Positions 1 through 5,409 of a DNA stretch of 13,891 bases are shown here, piece after piece. Each line of letters opens with the position of its first letter. Position 1 is the stretch's first letter. The translations under genes and the position numbers were made by a program. The DNA lies in assembly GCA_052386455.1 (NCBI GenBank), contig JBQTKD010000008.1, positions 1 through 13,891 on the forward strand. The letters are read 5' to 3'. Under the pieces are notes generated by a model. The model ran no database searches. It saw only the letters and a list, made by a program, of their open reading frames with translations, and was not told the origin of the DNA. Source of the DNA: JBQTKD01 sp052386455. Its GTDB lineage: Bacteria > Actinomycetota > Actinomycetes > Sporichthyales > Sporichthyaceae.

Positions 1-343
1 CGATCTGGCCCTGGCCGCTGAAGACCTTGTAGAAGACGTGGCCGTTGCGCTTGAGGCGAGCCTGGATGAGCACGTTCTGCTGCGACGGAACGCGCAGCGA
101 GAAGCCGATGTCGTAGGTGCCGGGCAGAACGCGGTTCCAGTCGGTGCACTCGTCGAAGCTGCCGGCGAGGTCGTCGGTGCGGATCGAGGGACCCTCGGCG
201 TACACGTCGAACATGTAGCCGCTGTGGTTGCAGATCACGATTTCCCCACGCGGGCTGTCCGCAGAAGCGGCGGCAGCGGGGAGAATGGCGGAGGCAGCGG
301 CGGCCGCAACGACAACCGCACCGGCGCGGGACATCTTGCGCAT
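1..343 (-). CDS. Small secreted protein of unknown function (3' end outside window)
   Basis: This open frame runs off the left edge, so only the first 114 codons are seen. The start ATG (341-343) is preceded by a purine-rich GAGGAAGAGAG, 6 nt upstream. The N-terminus (MRKMSRAG, then an Ala/Val-rich hydrophobic run to about residue 26) is a classical Sec signal peptide with a likely cleavage site ASA|D after residue 28. The mature part begins DSPRGEIVICNHSGY and contains two cysteines (about residues 38 and 66) that could form a disulfide. It is rich in beta-prone residues and has no motif I recognise. Export is inferred from the signal peptide; function is unknown. A second in-frame ATG at codon 4 is possible but lies further from the ribosome binding site. 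Confidence 0.75.
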   Translation of the reverse strand, partial: MRKMSRAGAVVVAAAAASAILPAAAASADSPRGEIVICNHSGYMFDVYAEGPSIRTDDLAGSFDECTDWNRVLPGTYDIGFSLRVPSQQNVLIQARLKRNGHVFYKVFSGQGQI

Positions 344-898
344 GGGAAACTCTCTTCCTCTAGATATTTTCCACCCACGTGGGCGAAAGTCGGCTATCGA
401 AAGGCCCCCCTTGGTAGTTCCCCAAGAGCCTTTGGGCCGGTGTTCGCTTGCTAAGAAGATTTGTAAAGGAAAGGCAAGGAGACCGTCAATATGACCTCCT
501 GCACTAACGTAACCGGAGGAATACACACGGTGATAGATGACGATTGTCATCGGTGCTGGTCAGCACCTCGAGCACAGGCTCAGCCAGGCTGACGAAGCAC
601 CGATTTCGCGATGTCGTCGCGGGAGGATCGGCCGAAAAAGCCACCGTTTCGGACCTTACGCGGGCCGCGACCGCCGCCGCCGGATGGTCCACGAGCGCGC
701 GGAGCATATGCCGCAAACGGCGCGTTCCCTACTGTTCCGCCCCCGAACGCCGTTTGCCGGCGGCCGAGCCGCGGTTGGCAAAGCACACGGCGCGGCTCCC
801 ACGTGACTACGTGGAGTGCTGGCACGGTTACCAGCCGACGCACAGTAATCGTCGACGGAACCGACAACTGCGCCCGCGGATTCTTCGGAGGTATGACC
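344..898. other. Gene-poor stretch with short palindromes
   Basis: There is no convincing gene in these 555 bp between divergently oriented secreted-protein genes. Perfect or near-perfect dyads are CCCACGTGGG (374-383), GATGAC-GATT-GTCATC (536-551), GGTGCTG-GT-CAGCACC (552-567) and CCACGT-GACT-ACGTGG (799-814). Part of the left half is less GC-rich than the rest of the window. Open frames reaching across this stretch have the composition of non-coding GC-rich DNA. I do not recognise a known riboswitch. The stretch probably holds the promoters and leaders of both flanking genes. Confidence 0.5.
460..489 (-). promoter_or_regulatory. Possible -35/-10 promoter for the leftmost secreted gene
   Basis: Read on the minus strand, TTGACG (489-484) is followed after 18 nt by TACAAA (465-460), a plausible housekeeping-sigma promoter. 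It would give a leader of about 110 nt before the ATG at 343. That leader contains the CCCACGTGGG palindrome and a weak hairpin (CTTGG/CCAAG, 410-426). The call rests on motif shape only. Confidence 0.25.
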
Positions 899-1846
899 AT
901 GTCCTCGTCCTGCCGGCAGGCGCACGCCACCCACCCGGTCTCCTGGCGCCGCGGGGCACTCCTCGCCGCGACGGCCGGTTCGCTCGTGCTCGGGGGGCTG
1001 CTCGTGCCGCAGCACGTCGCGCAGGCGACCGTGGCCGCGGACTGCAACGAGCCCCCGCCGCCGCCCGCCCCGGTCGAACCCCCGAAGGAAAAGAAGAACA
1101 ACGATCCGCCGGAGGACGAAGGAGAAGGCGGCGAGGGCGAGGAGGGGGACGTGGCGGTCCCGGTCGCGCTTGGGCAGCCCGCAGCGCCCGTCGACGACTG
1201 CAGCAACGCGGGGTCCTCGAACGACCCGAATCCGAACACCAACCCGCAGCGCCAGCGGCAGCTTCGCGAACCGTTGCCGGGGATGGACCCGTCGACCGCC
1301 ACCGCCGTGTGCCGTCCGGGAGAGTCCTGCTCCGTCACGCCGCCGCCCGGTCCGGACAGCGGTTTCCAGATCGACAGCTCGGGCGGCACCGACCAGGCCG
1401 TTCTGTTCGCCACCACCAACGGCACCTTCCGCCCGGCGAGCGTCGAGCGCGAAGCCCCGAAGGGACGCCCGGACTGCCCCGACTACACCGAGCAGAACAT
1501 CGACTGGGTGCAGTTCGGCTTCCTGGACGCGAAGAGCGGCAGCACCTGGAACAAGACCGCGGCGATGACGCAGCGGAAGAAGACCAAGAAGGCCGCGGCC
1601 TTCGCCACTGCCCAACGCCTGCAGATCTGCTTCGCGGCTCCGTACGCGTTCCCGACCCGCGAGGGCTACCGGCTCGGCAAGGCCGACGGGGAGCGCGTCG
1701 GCGTGCTGCCGGAGTGCACGGCGCGGACGTCGAAGAAGTCGCCCTGCGTCGTGAAGCGGGAGATCGTCCAGGTGAAGGGCGGTTGGGTGGCTCGGTTGAC
1801 CTTCCGGGTTCCGGCGAACGCCAAGGACCCGAAGGCACTCGGCTAG
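899..1846 (+). CDS. Secreted protein with acidic, Pro-rich linker, unknown function
   Basis: 315 aa. Two in-frame ATGs lie at 893 and 899. The GGAGGT at 887-892 abuts the first and sits 6 nt before the second, so 899 is the better start. Residues 16-47 (SWRRGALLAATAG and following) form a signal peptide whose paired arginines before the hydrophobic core resemble a twin-arginine signal, though a Sec signal is equally possible. Residues about 52-85 are low complexity: a proline run, a Lys/Asn patch, then Glu/Gly-rich. The remainder is soluble and has several cysteines (DCNE, DDCSN, VCRPGESC, DCPD, ICFA, PEC, SPC), which fits an oxidised extracellular domain. I recognise no enzyme family. It converges with the next gene, whose stop lies 8 bp away. 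Confidence 0.75.
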   Translation: MSSSCRQAHATHPVSWRRGALLAATAGSLVLGGLLVPQHVAQATVAADCNEPPPPPAPVEPPKEKKNNDPPEDEGEGGEGEEGDVAVPVALGQPAAPVDDCSNAGSSNDPNPNTNPQRQRQLREPLPGMDPSTATAVCRPGESCSVTPPPGPDSGFQIDSSGGTDQAVLFATTNGTFRPASVEREAPKGRPDCPDYTEQNIDWVQFGFLDAKSGSTWNKTAAMTQRKKTKKAAAFATAQRLQICFAAPYAFPTREGYRLGKADGERVGVLPECTARTSKKSPCVVKREIVQVKGGWVARLTFRVPANAKDPKALG

Positions 1847-1854
1847 CCGGGCGC

Positions 1855-2559
1855 CTACAGGGCCAGCGCGATTTCCTCGGTGGCGTTGGCCCAGCGAACG
1901 AACGAGCGGCCGGGCTGTACGTAGTCCCCGGCCGCCGTGTGGATCTGGATGCCGGAGAACACCGCGACGTCGGCCAGAGCCCATTCGGGTACCAGGTCGC
2001 CGATGTGCAGCAGGTCGTCGAGGATGACGTCGCGCGCCGTCGTGGTGAGCTCGACGACGTCGGGCACCGAGCCGTAGCGCAGCGCGCGCAGCATCCGCTG
2101 CCGGGTCAGCGACATCTCGACGTCGTACTGGTCGAGGTCGGTGCGGACTTCGCCGCGGGCGAGTTCCCCGCGAAAGCGCATCAGCGCGCCGCAGGCGACC
2201 GACGGGCCCTCGATGCCGGGACGGTTGATCTGGCCAAGCGTGCCGTCCTCGCCGATGCCGACATGCGGCATCACGTAGACGGCGACGCGCTGCCTGCCGT
2301 CGATCAACGGCGCGTGGTGCATCGCGGCGCCGAGACCGGACCCGCCCATCAGCAACATCGCGGCGAGCGAGCCGAGACGGAACGGCGGGCCCCAGGCCTC
2401 GCCGATGCGGCGGGTCAGCTCCACCGTCAGTTCGTCGCGGCACAGGCCTGCCATCGCAAGAGTGTTCCCCGCGGTCAGGCCGTGCGGGGCGAGCGCCTCG
2501 ACGGAGCGCTTCATGTATTCGGCCGCGCCGATGGCGCCGGGGAATGCGTCCAGACTCAC
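1855..2559 (-). CDS. LCIB/C-family beta-carbonic anhydrase homologue
   Basis: 234 aa, GTG start. The sequence resembles the limiting-CO2-inducible B (LCIB) family described from algae, a divergent group of beta-carbonic anhydrases. Visible signatures are DAFPGAIGAAEY at the N-terminus, GLCRDELT (Cys40-Arg41-Asp42), YVMPHVGIGEDGTLGQINRP (His99), SVACGAL (Cys123) and the C-terminal SGIQIHTAAGDYVQP. Cys40, His99 and Cys123 are the expected zinc ligands, with an Asp/Arg pair beside Cys40 as in beta-carbonic anhydrases. The predicted reaction is CO2 hydration, but some family members tested are inactive, so activity is inferred. No signal peptide is seen, so it should be cytoplasmic. The GTG is supported by the conserved N-terminal FPGA segment and by a -10 box 7 nt upstream, with no Shine-Dalgarno, so the mRNA is probably leaderless. 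Confidence 0.75.
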   Translation of the reverse strand: MSLDAFPGAIGAAEYMKRSVEALAPHGLTAGNTLAMAGLCRDELTVELTRRIGEAWGPPFRLGSLAAMLLMGGSGLGAAMHHAPLIDGRQRVAVYVMPHVGIGEDGTLGQINRPGIEGPSVACGALMRFRGELARGEVRTDLDQYDVEMSLTRQRMLRALRYGSVPDVVELTTTARDVILDDLLHIGDLVPEWALADVAVFSGIQIHTAAGDYVQPGRSFVRWANATEEIALAL

Positions 2560-2566
2560 GACGTCA

Positions 2567-2572
2567 AGCCTA
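2567..2572 (-). promoter_or_regulatory. -10 box TAGGCT of a leaderless LCIB-like mRNA
   Basis: On the minus strand TAGGCT fits the TANNNT consensus and ends 7 nt before the GTG at 2559. Transcription would therefore begin at or next to the start codon. No ribosome binding site or clear -35 is present. Confidence 0.5.
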
Positions 2573-2584
2573 GGGCGTGTCCAC

Positions 2585-2590
2585 TAGCGT
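2585..2590 (+). promoter_or_regulatory. -10 box TAGCGT of a leaderless quinone oxidoreductase mRNA
   Basis: TAGCGT fits TANNNT and ends 8 nt before the ATG at 2599; no Shine-Dalgarno is present. It stands 12 bp from the opposing TAGGCT box, so the two divergent promoters are packed into 39 bp and their polymerases would compete for the same DNA. Confidence 0.5.
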
Positions 2591-2598
2591 GCCGTCCC

Positions 2599-3612
2599 AT
2601 GTACGCCATGACATTGCCCTCGTTCGGTGGCCCGGAAGTGCTGACCTGGGCGGAGGTCCCCGACCCCGTTCCCGGCCCCGGGGAGGTGCTGCTGGAGATC
2701 GTCGCCTCGGCGGTGAACCGCGCGGACATCCTGCAGCGGCAGGGGTTCTACCCGCCGCCGAAGGGCGCGCCGGAGTACCCGGGGCTGGAGGCCGCGGGCC
2801 GGATCGTCGCGCTCGGCGAGGGCGTCACGGAGTGGGCGGTGGGCGACGAGGTCGCCGCGCTGCTCGGCGGTGGCGGGTACGCCGAGAAGGTCGCCGCGAA
2901 CGCAGCGCACCTGTTGCCGCGGCCGGCGACCATGTCGCTCGTCGAGGCCGGCGGGCTGGCCGAGGTCGTGTGCACGGTCTGGGCGAACCTCTTCGCGAGC
3001 TCGCGAGCGAACGACGACGCGCATTTCCTCTCGGCGGCGATGCAGCCCGGGGAGACGTTCCTGGTGCACGGCGGCGCGAGCGGCATCGGCACCACGGCGA
3101 TCCAGCTGGCCAAGGCCGCGGGCGCGCGAGTCGCGGTGACGGCGGGCAGCGCGGAGAAGCTCGAGCGGTGCCGGGAGCTTGGTGCGGACATTCTCGTGAA
3201 CTACCGCGAGGAGGACTTCGTCGAGAAGGTGAAGGCCGCCACCGGCGGCAAGGGTGCCGACGTGATCCTGGACAACATGGGCGCGGCCTATCTGGCGCGC
3301 AACGTGGACGCGCTCGCGGTGAACGGCCGCCTGGTGATCATCGGCATGCAGGGCGGCGTGAAGGCCGAACTGAACATCGGCACGCTGCTCGGCAAGCGCG
3401 GTGCGGTGCTCGCGACCTCGCTGCGGGCGCGCAGCGCGGCGGAGAAGGCAACGATCGTCGCCGGGGTCCGCGAGCACGTGATTCCGCTGATCGAGGCGGG
3501 CACGGTCTCGATCGTCGTCGACCGGGTCATGAAGATGACGGAGGCCGCAGCGGCGCATCAGCTGGTCCAGGACAGCGGGCACGTCGGGAAGGTTCTGCTC
3601 CAGGTGAGCTAG
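2599..3612 (+). CDS. NAD(P)H:quinone oxidoreductase, PIG3 type (zinc-free MDR family)
   Basis: 337 aa. It matches the medium-chain dehydrogenase/reductase quinone oxidoreductases of the PIG3 subgroup: MYAMTLPSFGGPEVLTW at the N-terminus, then NRADILQRQGFYPPPKGAPE and PGLEAAGRI. The nucleotide-binding loop is VHGGASGIGTTAIQLAKA, with GGASGIG at about residues 158-164, and the zinc-ligand set of alcohol dehydrogenases is absent. The family uses NADPH to reduce quinones or other electrophilic carbonyls in the cytoplasm. Between VWANLF and the loop there is an extra stretch (about residues 135-147, SRANDDAHFL) that makes it slightly longer than the roughly 325 aa usual for the family. The ATG is supported by the leaderless -10 box upstream. 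bpa follows after 41 bp, so the two may be co-transcribed. Confidence 0.88.
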   Translation: MYAMTLPSFGGPEVLTWAEVPDPVPGPGEVLLEIVASAVNRADILQRQGFYPPPKGAPEYPGLEAAGRIVALGEGVTEWAVGDEVAALLGGGGYAEKVAANAAHLLPRPATMSLVEAGGLAEVVCTVWANLFASSRANDDAHFLSAAMQPGETFLVHGGASGIGTTAIQLAKAAGARVAVTAGSAEKLERCRELGADILVNYREEDFVEKVKAATGGKGADVILDNMGAAYLARNVDALAVNGRLVIIGMQGGVKAELNIGTLLGKRGAVLATSLRARSAAEKATIVAGVREHVIPLIEAGTVSIVVDRVMKMTEAAAAHQLVQDSGHVGKVLLQVS

Positions 3613-3640
3613 CCGAGGGAATGCCGGAGCCGGGGTCGGG

Positions 3641-3646
3641 GATTAT
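3641..3646 (+). promoter_or_regulatory. Possible -10 box GATTAT ahead of bpa
   Basis: GATTAT keeps the key A2 and T6 of a -10 element and ends 7 nt before the ATG at 3654, the same geometry as other genes here. It favours the ATG at 3654 over the one at 3645, which overlaps the box. Weaker than the TANNNT examples. Confidence 0.3.
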
Positions 3647-3653
3647 GGCTCGT

Positions 3654-4166
3654 ATGACTCAGCCCGAAGAAGCTTCCGACCAGCGTGTGCTCGTAGTGAC
3701 CCCGGCCGGGATGGCCGTCGAGGGTCCGCCGGAGGACGGCGGCGACGAGAACTCGATCGTCCGCATGGTCGAGCAGCCCGCGAAAGTGATGCGGCTGGGG
3801 AGCATGATCAAGCAGTTGCTCGACGAGGTGAAGAGCGCGCCGCTCGACGAGGCCAGCCGAGCTCGGCTCGCGCAGATTCACCGCAGCACGATCGCCGAGC
3901 TGGAGAAGGGCCTCGCGCCGGATCTGGTGGAGGAACTCGAGCGGCTGTCGCTGCCCATCGGCGAGGGCAGCGTGCCGAGCGAATCGGAGCTGCGCATCGC
4001 GCAGGCGCAGCTGGTCGGGTGGCTCGAAGGCCTGTTCCACGGCATTCAGACCGCGCTGTTCGCGCAGCAGATGGCCGCGCGGGCACAGCTGGAACAGATG
4101 CGCGGCGCGCTGCCGCCCGGCGGGCGCCCCCACGGCTTCGACCCTGGCGGCGGCCAATACCTCTAG
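3654..4166 (+). CDS. bpa: Bacterial proteasome activator Bpa (PafE)
   Basis: 170 aa. In this family a ring of small helical-bundle subunits docks on the 20S proteasome and opens its gate, allowing ATP- and Pup-independent degradation of unfolded proteins. The sequence shows an acidic, disordered N-terminus (1-35), helix-forming segments at about 36-60 (VRMVEQPAKVMRLGSMIKQL), 64-100 and 108-150 (ELRIAQAQLVGWLEGLFHGIQ), and then a Gly/Pro-rich tail ending GGGQYL. The final GQYL (167-170) is the gate-opening motif. Length is close to the 170-180 aa of the mycobacterial protein. An in-frame ATG at 3645 would add three residues. A neighbouring quinone oxidoreductase gene is also found near the mycobacterial homologue (Rv3777 and Rv3780, from memory). 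The gene ends at a shared hairpin with the converging HAD gene. Confidence 0.93.
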   Translation: MTQPEEASDQRVLVVTPAGMAVEGPPEDGGDENSIVRMVEQPAKVMRLGSMIKQLLDEVKSAPLDEASRARLAQIHRSTIAELEKGLAPDLVEELERLSLPIGEGSVPSESELRIAQAQLVGWLEGLFHGIQTALFAQQMAARAQLEQMRGALPPGGRPHGFDPGGGQYL

Positions 4167-4209
4167 CGTCCGAACGAGCGTGGTACCCGAATCACGCCTG
4201 TTCGGACGC
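4166..4209. terminator. Bidirectional hairpin terminator between bpa and HAD gene
   Basis: GCGTCCGAAC (4166-4175) pairs with GTTCGGACGC (4200-4209) and, inside it, GCGTG (4178-4182) with CACGC (4193-4197), around a 10-nt loop. The two sides are separated only by a 2x2 GA/CT step. The stem spans the 25-bp gap between two converging stop codons and takes in the last codons of the HAD gene, so it can serve both transcripts. There is no U tract, as is common in actinomycetes. Confidence 0.7.
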
Positions 4210-5013
4210 CGCAGCTTGGAAGAGCAACTCCAGGATCTGCGCGACGCCGTCGTCGTCGTTCGACGGCGCGCGGTGGGGGACGGCGGCCAGGACCGCGGGG
4301 TGGGCGTTGGCGACGGCGTAGGGGCGGCCGGCCCAGGCGAGCATGGGGAGATCGTTGGGCATGTCGCCGAACGCGACGACGTCCGCGGCGGCGATGCCGC
4401 GCTCGGCGAGGAACGCCGCGAGCCCGGCGGCCTTGCTGACCCCGGCCGCGGAGATCTCCAGCAGGCCGGCGCCGGTCGGGGTGGAATGGGTGGGCTCCAC
4501 CAGGTCTCCTACGATCGCGCGCACCCGGGCAAGCAGGTCGTCGGAGCTCAGGTCCTCGTGGCGGACTAGCAGCTTTGCGGCGGCGGTGAGGACGAGCTCC
4601 TCCGCGTCGACGAGGCGGATGTCCGGCCGATTCTGGAACTGCTCGGGGATCGGGTACCCGGCGTCGTGCACGAAATGCTCGCCGTAGTCCACGCCGAACG
4701 CCAGCCCCGGCAGCTGCTCGCGGAGCAGCGCGACGGTCTTCGCCAGGGCCTCGGGCGCAATCAGCGTCTCGCCGATCACGGTCTCGGTGTGCATGTCGTA
4801 GCGCAGCGCGCCGTTGGAGCAGATCGCGATGCCGCGATGGTCCGTCTGTTCGGCCACGGGATGGATCCAGCGCGGCGGGCGGCCGGTCACGAAGACGAGC
4901 AGCACGCCGGCGCTCTCCACCATGGCCAGCGCCGCGCGCGTGCGCGGAGAAATGGTGAGGTCGGAACGGAGCAGCGTGCCGTCGAGGTCGCAGGCGACTG
5001 CGGCCGGACGCAT
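4192..5013 (-). CDS. HAD-superfamily phosphatase, Cof/YidA type
   Basis: 273 aa. All four HAD motifs are visible: motif I CDLDGTLL (nucleophile Asp9, general acid Asp11), motif II FVTGRP (Thr43), motif III Lys194 in GVSKAAGLAAFL, and motif IV AFGDMPNDLPML (Asp217, Asp221). The long insert between motifs II and III (about 70-190) is the C2-type cap of the Cof subfamily, whose members dephosphorylate sugar phosphates, FMN or other small phosphoesters. The substrate cannot be told from sequence. Cytoplasmic. The ATG at 5011-5013 overlaps the stop of the upstream membrane gene by one base (TGATG), which indicates translational coupling. A longer frame exists but would run through that gene and put residues ahead of the canonical motif I position. 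Confidence 0.87.
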   Translation of the reverse strand: MRPAAVACDLDGTLLRSDLTISPRTRAALAMVESAGVLLVFVTGRPPRWIHPVAEQTDHRGIAICSNGALRYDMHTETVIGETLIAPEALAKTVALLREQLPGLAFGVDYGEHFVHDAGYPIPEQFQNRPDIRLVDAEELVLTAAAKLLVRHEDLSSDDLLARVRAIVGDLVEPTHSTPTGAGLLEISAAGVSKAAGLAAFLAERGIAAADVVAFGDMPNDLPMLAWAGRPYAVANAHPAVLAAVPHRAPSNDDDGVAQILELLFQAAASEQA

Positions 5014-5327
5014 CAGTGGTCGCGGCGCGGTTCGCTGGACACCAGCACAGCCACCACGCAGAGAACGAACGCCACGAAGGCCACGATAGGCCCCACGGTG
5101 AGCGCGGCCTCGGTCTTGGAGTTCAGCGCGAATCCAACGACGTCCAGCTCGGGGCAGGACCGGTAGTCGGTCGGGTCGTTCGGGTTGCACTGCACGTACT
5201 GGGCGGCGCCGGCGAAGCTGGTGACGACGAGAACGTCTGCGACGACACCGAGAACGACGCCGAACAGCGCGCAGCCGGCGAACAGCCGTCGCCCTTCGCG
5301 CGTGCTCTTGCGCCTTCCCTTGCGCAC
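5013..5327 (-). CDS. Small two-helix membrane protein
   Basis: 104 aa from a GTG at 5325-5327 (VRKGRRKSTREG...), preceded by GGGA 6 nt upstream. A TTG two codons earlier (5333) is possible. A very basic N-terminus is followed by a first transmembrane segment (FAGCALFGVVLGVVADVLVV), an extracytoplasmic loop with two cysteines (VQCNPNDP and SCPELD, probably disulfide-bonded), a second transmembrane segment (TVGPIVAFVAFVLCVVAVLV) and a short Arg/Asp-rich tail. Both termini should be cytoplasmic. I do not recognise a family. It is coupled to the HAD gene by a one-base stop/start overlap, so the two are probably made together; a functional link is only inferred. Confidence 0.7.
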   Translation of the reverse strand: MRKGRRKSTREGRRLFAGCALFGVVLGVVADVLVVTSFAGAAQYVQCNPNDPTDYRSCPELDVVGFALNSKTEAALTVGPIVAFVAFVLCVVAVLVSSEPRRDH

Positions 5328-5372
5328 CGTCAATCCCGTCTGTTTCAGAGTGTGGTGTGGCCCTGGCCTACG

Positions 5373-5378
5373 AGGCTA
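5373..5378 (-). promoter_or_regulatory. Possible -10 box TAGCCT for the small membrane protein/HAD unit
   Basis: TAGCCT on the minus strand fits TANNNT and would give a leader of roughly 35-40 nt carrying the GGGA ribosome binding site. It lies in the 82-bp divergent gap, close to the opposing box at 5398-5403. Motif evidence only. Confidence 0.25.
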
Positions 5379-5397
5379 GCTACCCGCTTTGGTCGGC

Positions 5398-5403
5398 TAG
5401 TTT
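5398..5403 (+). promoter_or_regulatory. -10 box TAGTTT of a leaderless lipid-kinase mRNA
   Basis: TAGTTT fits TANNNT and is followed by 6 nt and then the GTG at 5410, with no Shine-Dalgarno between. This is the geometry of a leaderless transcript and decides the otherwise uncertain GTG start. Confidence 0.5.
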
Positions 5404-5409
5404 CGCGAC

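Noticed and set aside
611..898. Upstream extension of the secreted protein at 899
   Set aside because: The extension would bury the signal peptide inside the protein and its composition is non-coding; GGAGGT ahead of 899 fixes the start.
344..898. Riboswitch such as a c-di-AMP element ahead of the secreted proteins
   Set aside because: Hairpins are present but I could not match the conserved core of any riboswitch class.
656..2443. Long minus-strand frame of 595 codons
   Set aside because: It is antisense to the 899-1846 gene and overlaps the LCIB gene in another frame; residues are Arg-rich with no domain.
544..3612. A 1022-codon open frame running through the secreted-protein and LCIB genes into the quinone oxidoreductase
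   Set aside because: Only its last 337 codons (from 2599) match a protein family; the rest is Arg/Gly/Pro-rich translation of an alternative frame of real genes.
2577..4166. 529-codon plus-strand frame joining the quinone oxidoreductase region to bpa
   Set aside because: The first two thirds is a shadow frame of the oxidoreductase; only the part from 3654 is the Bpa protein.
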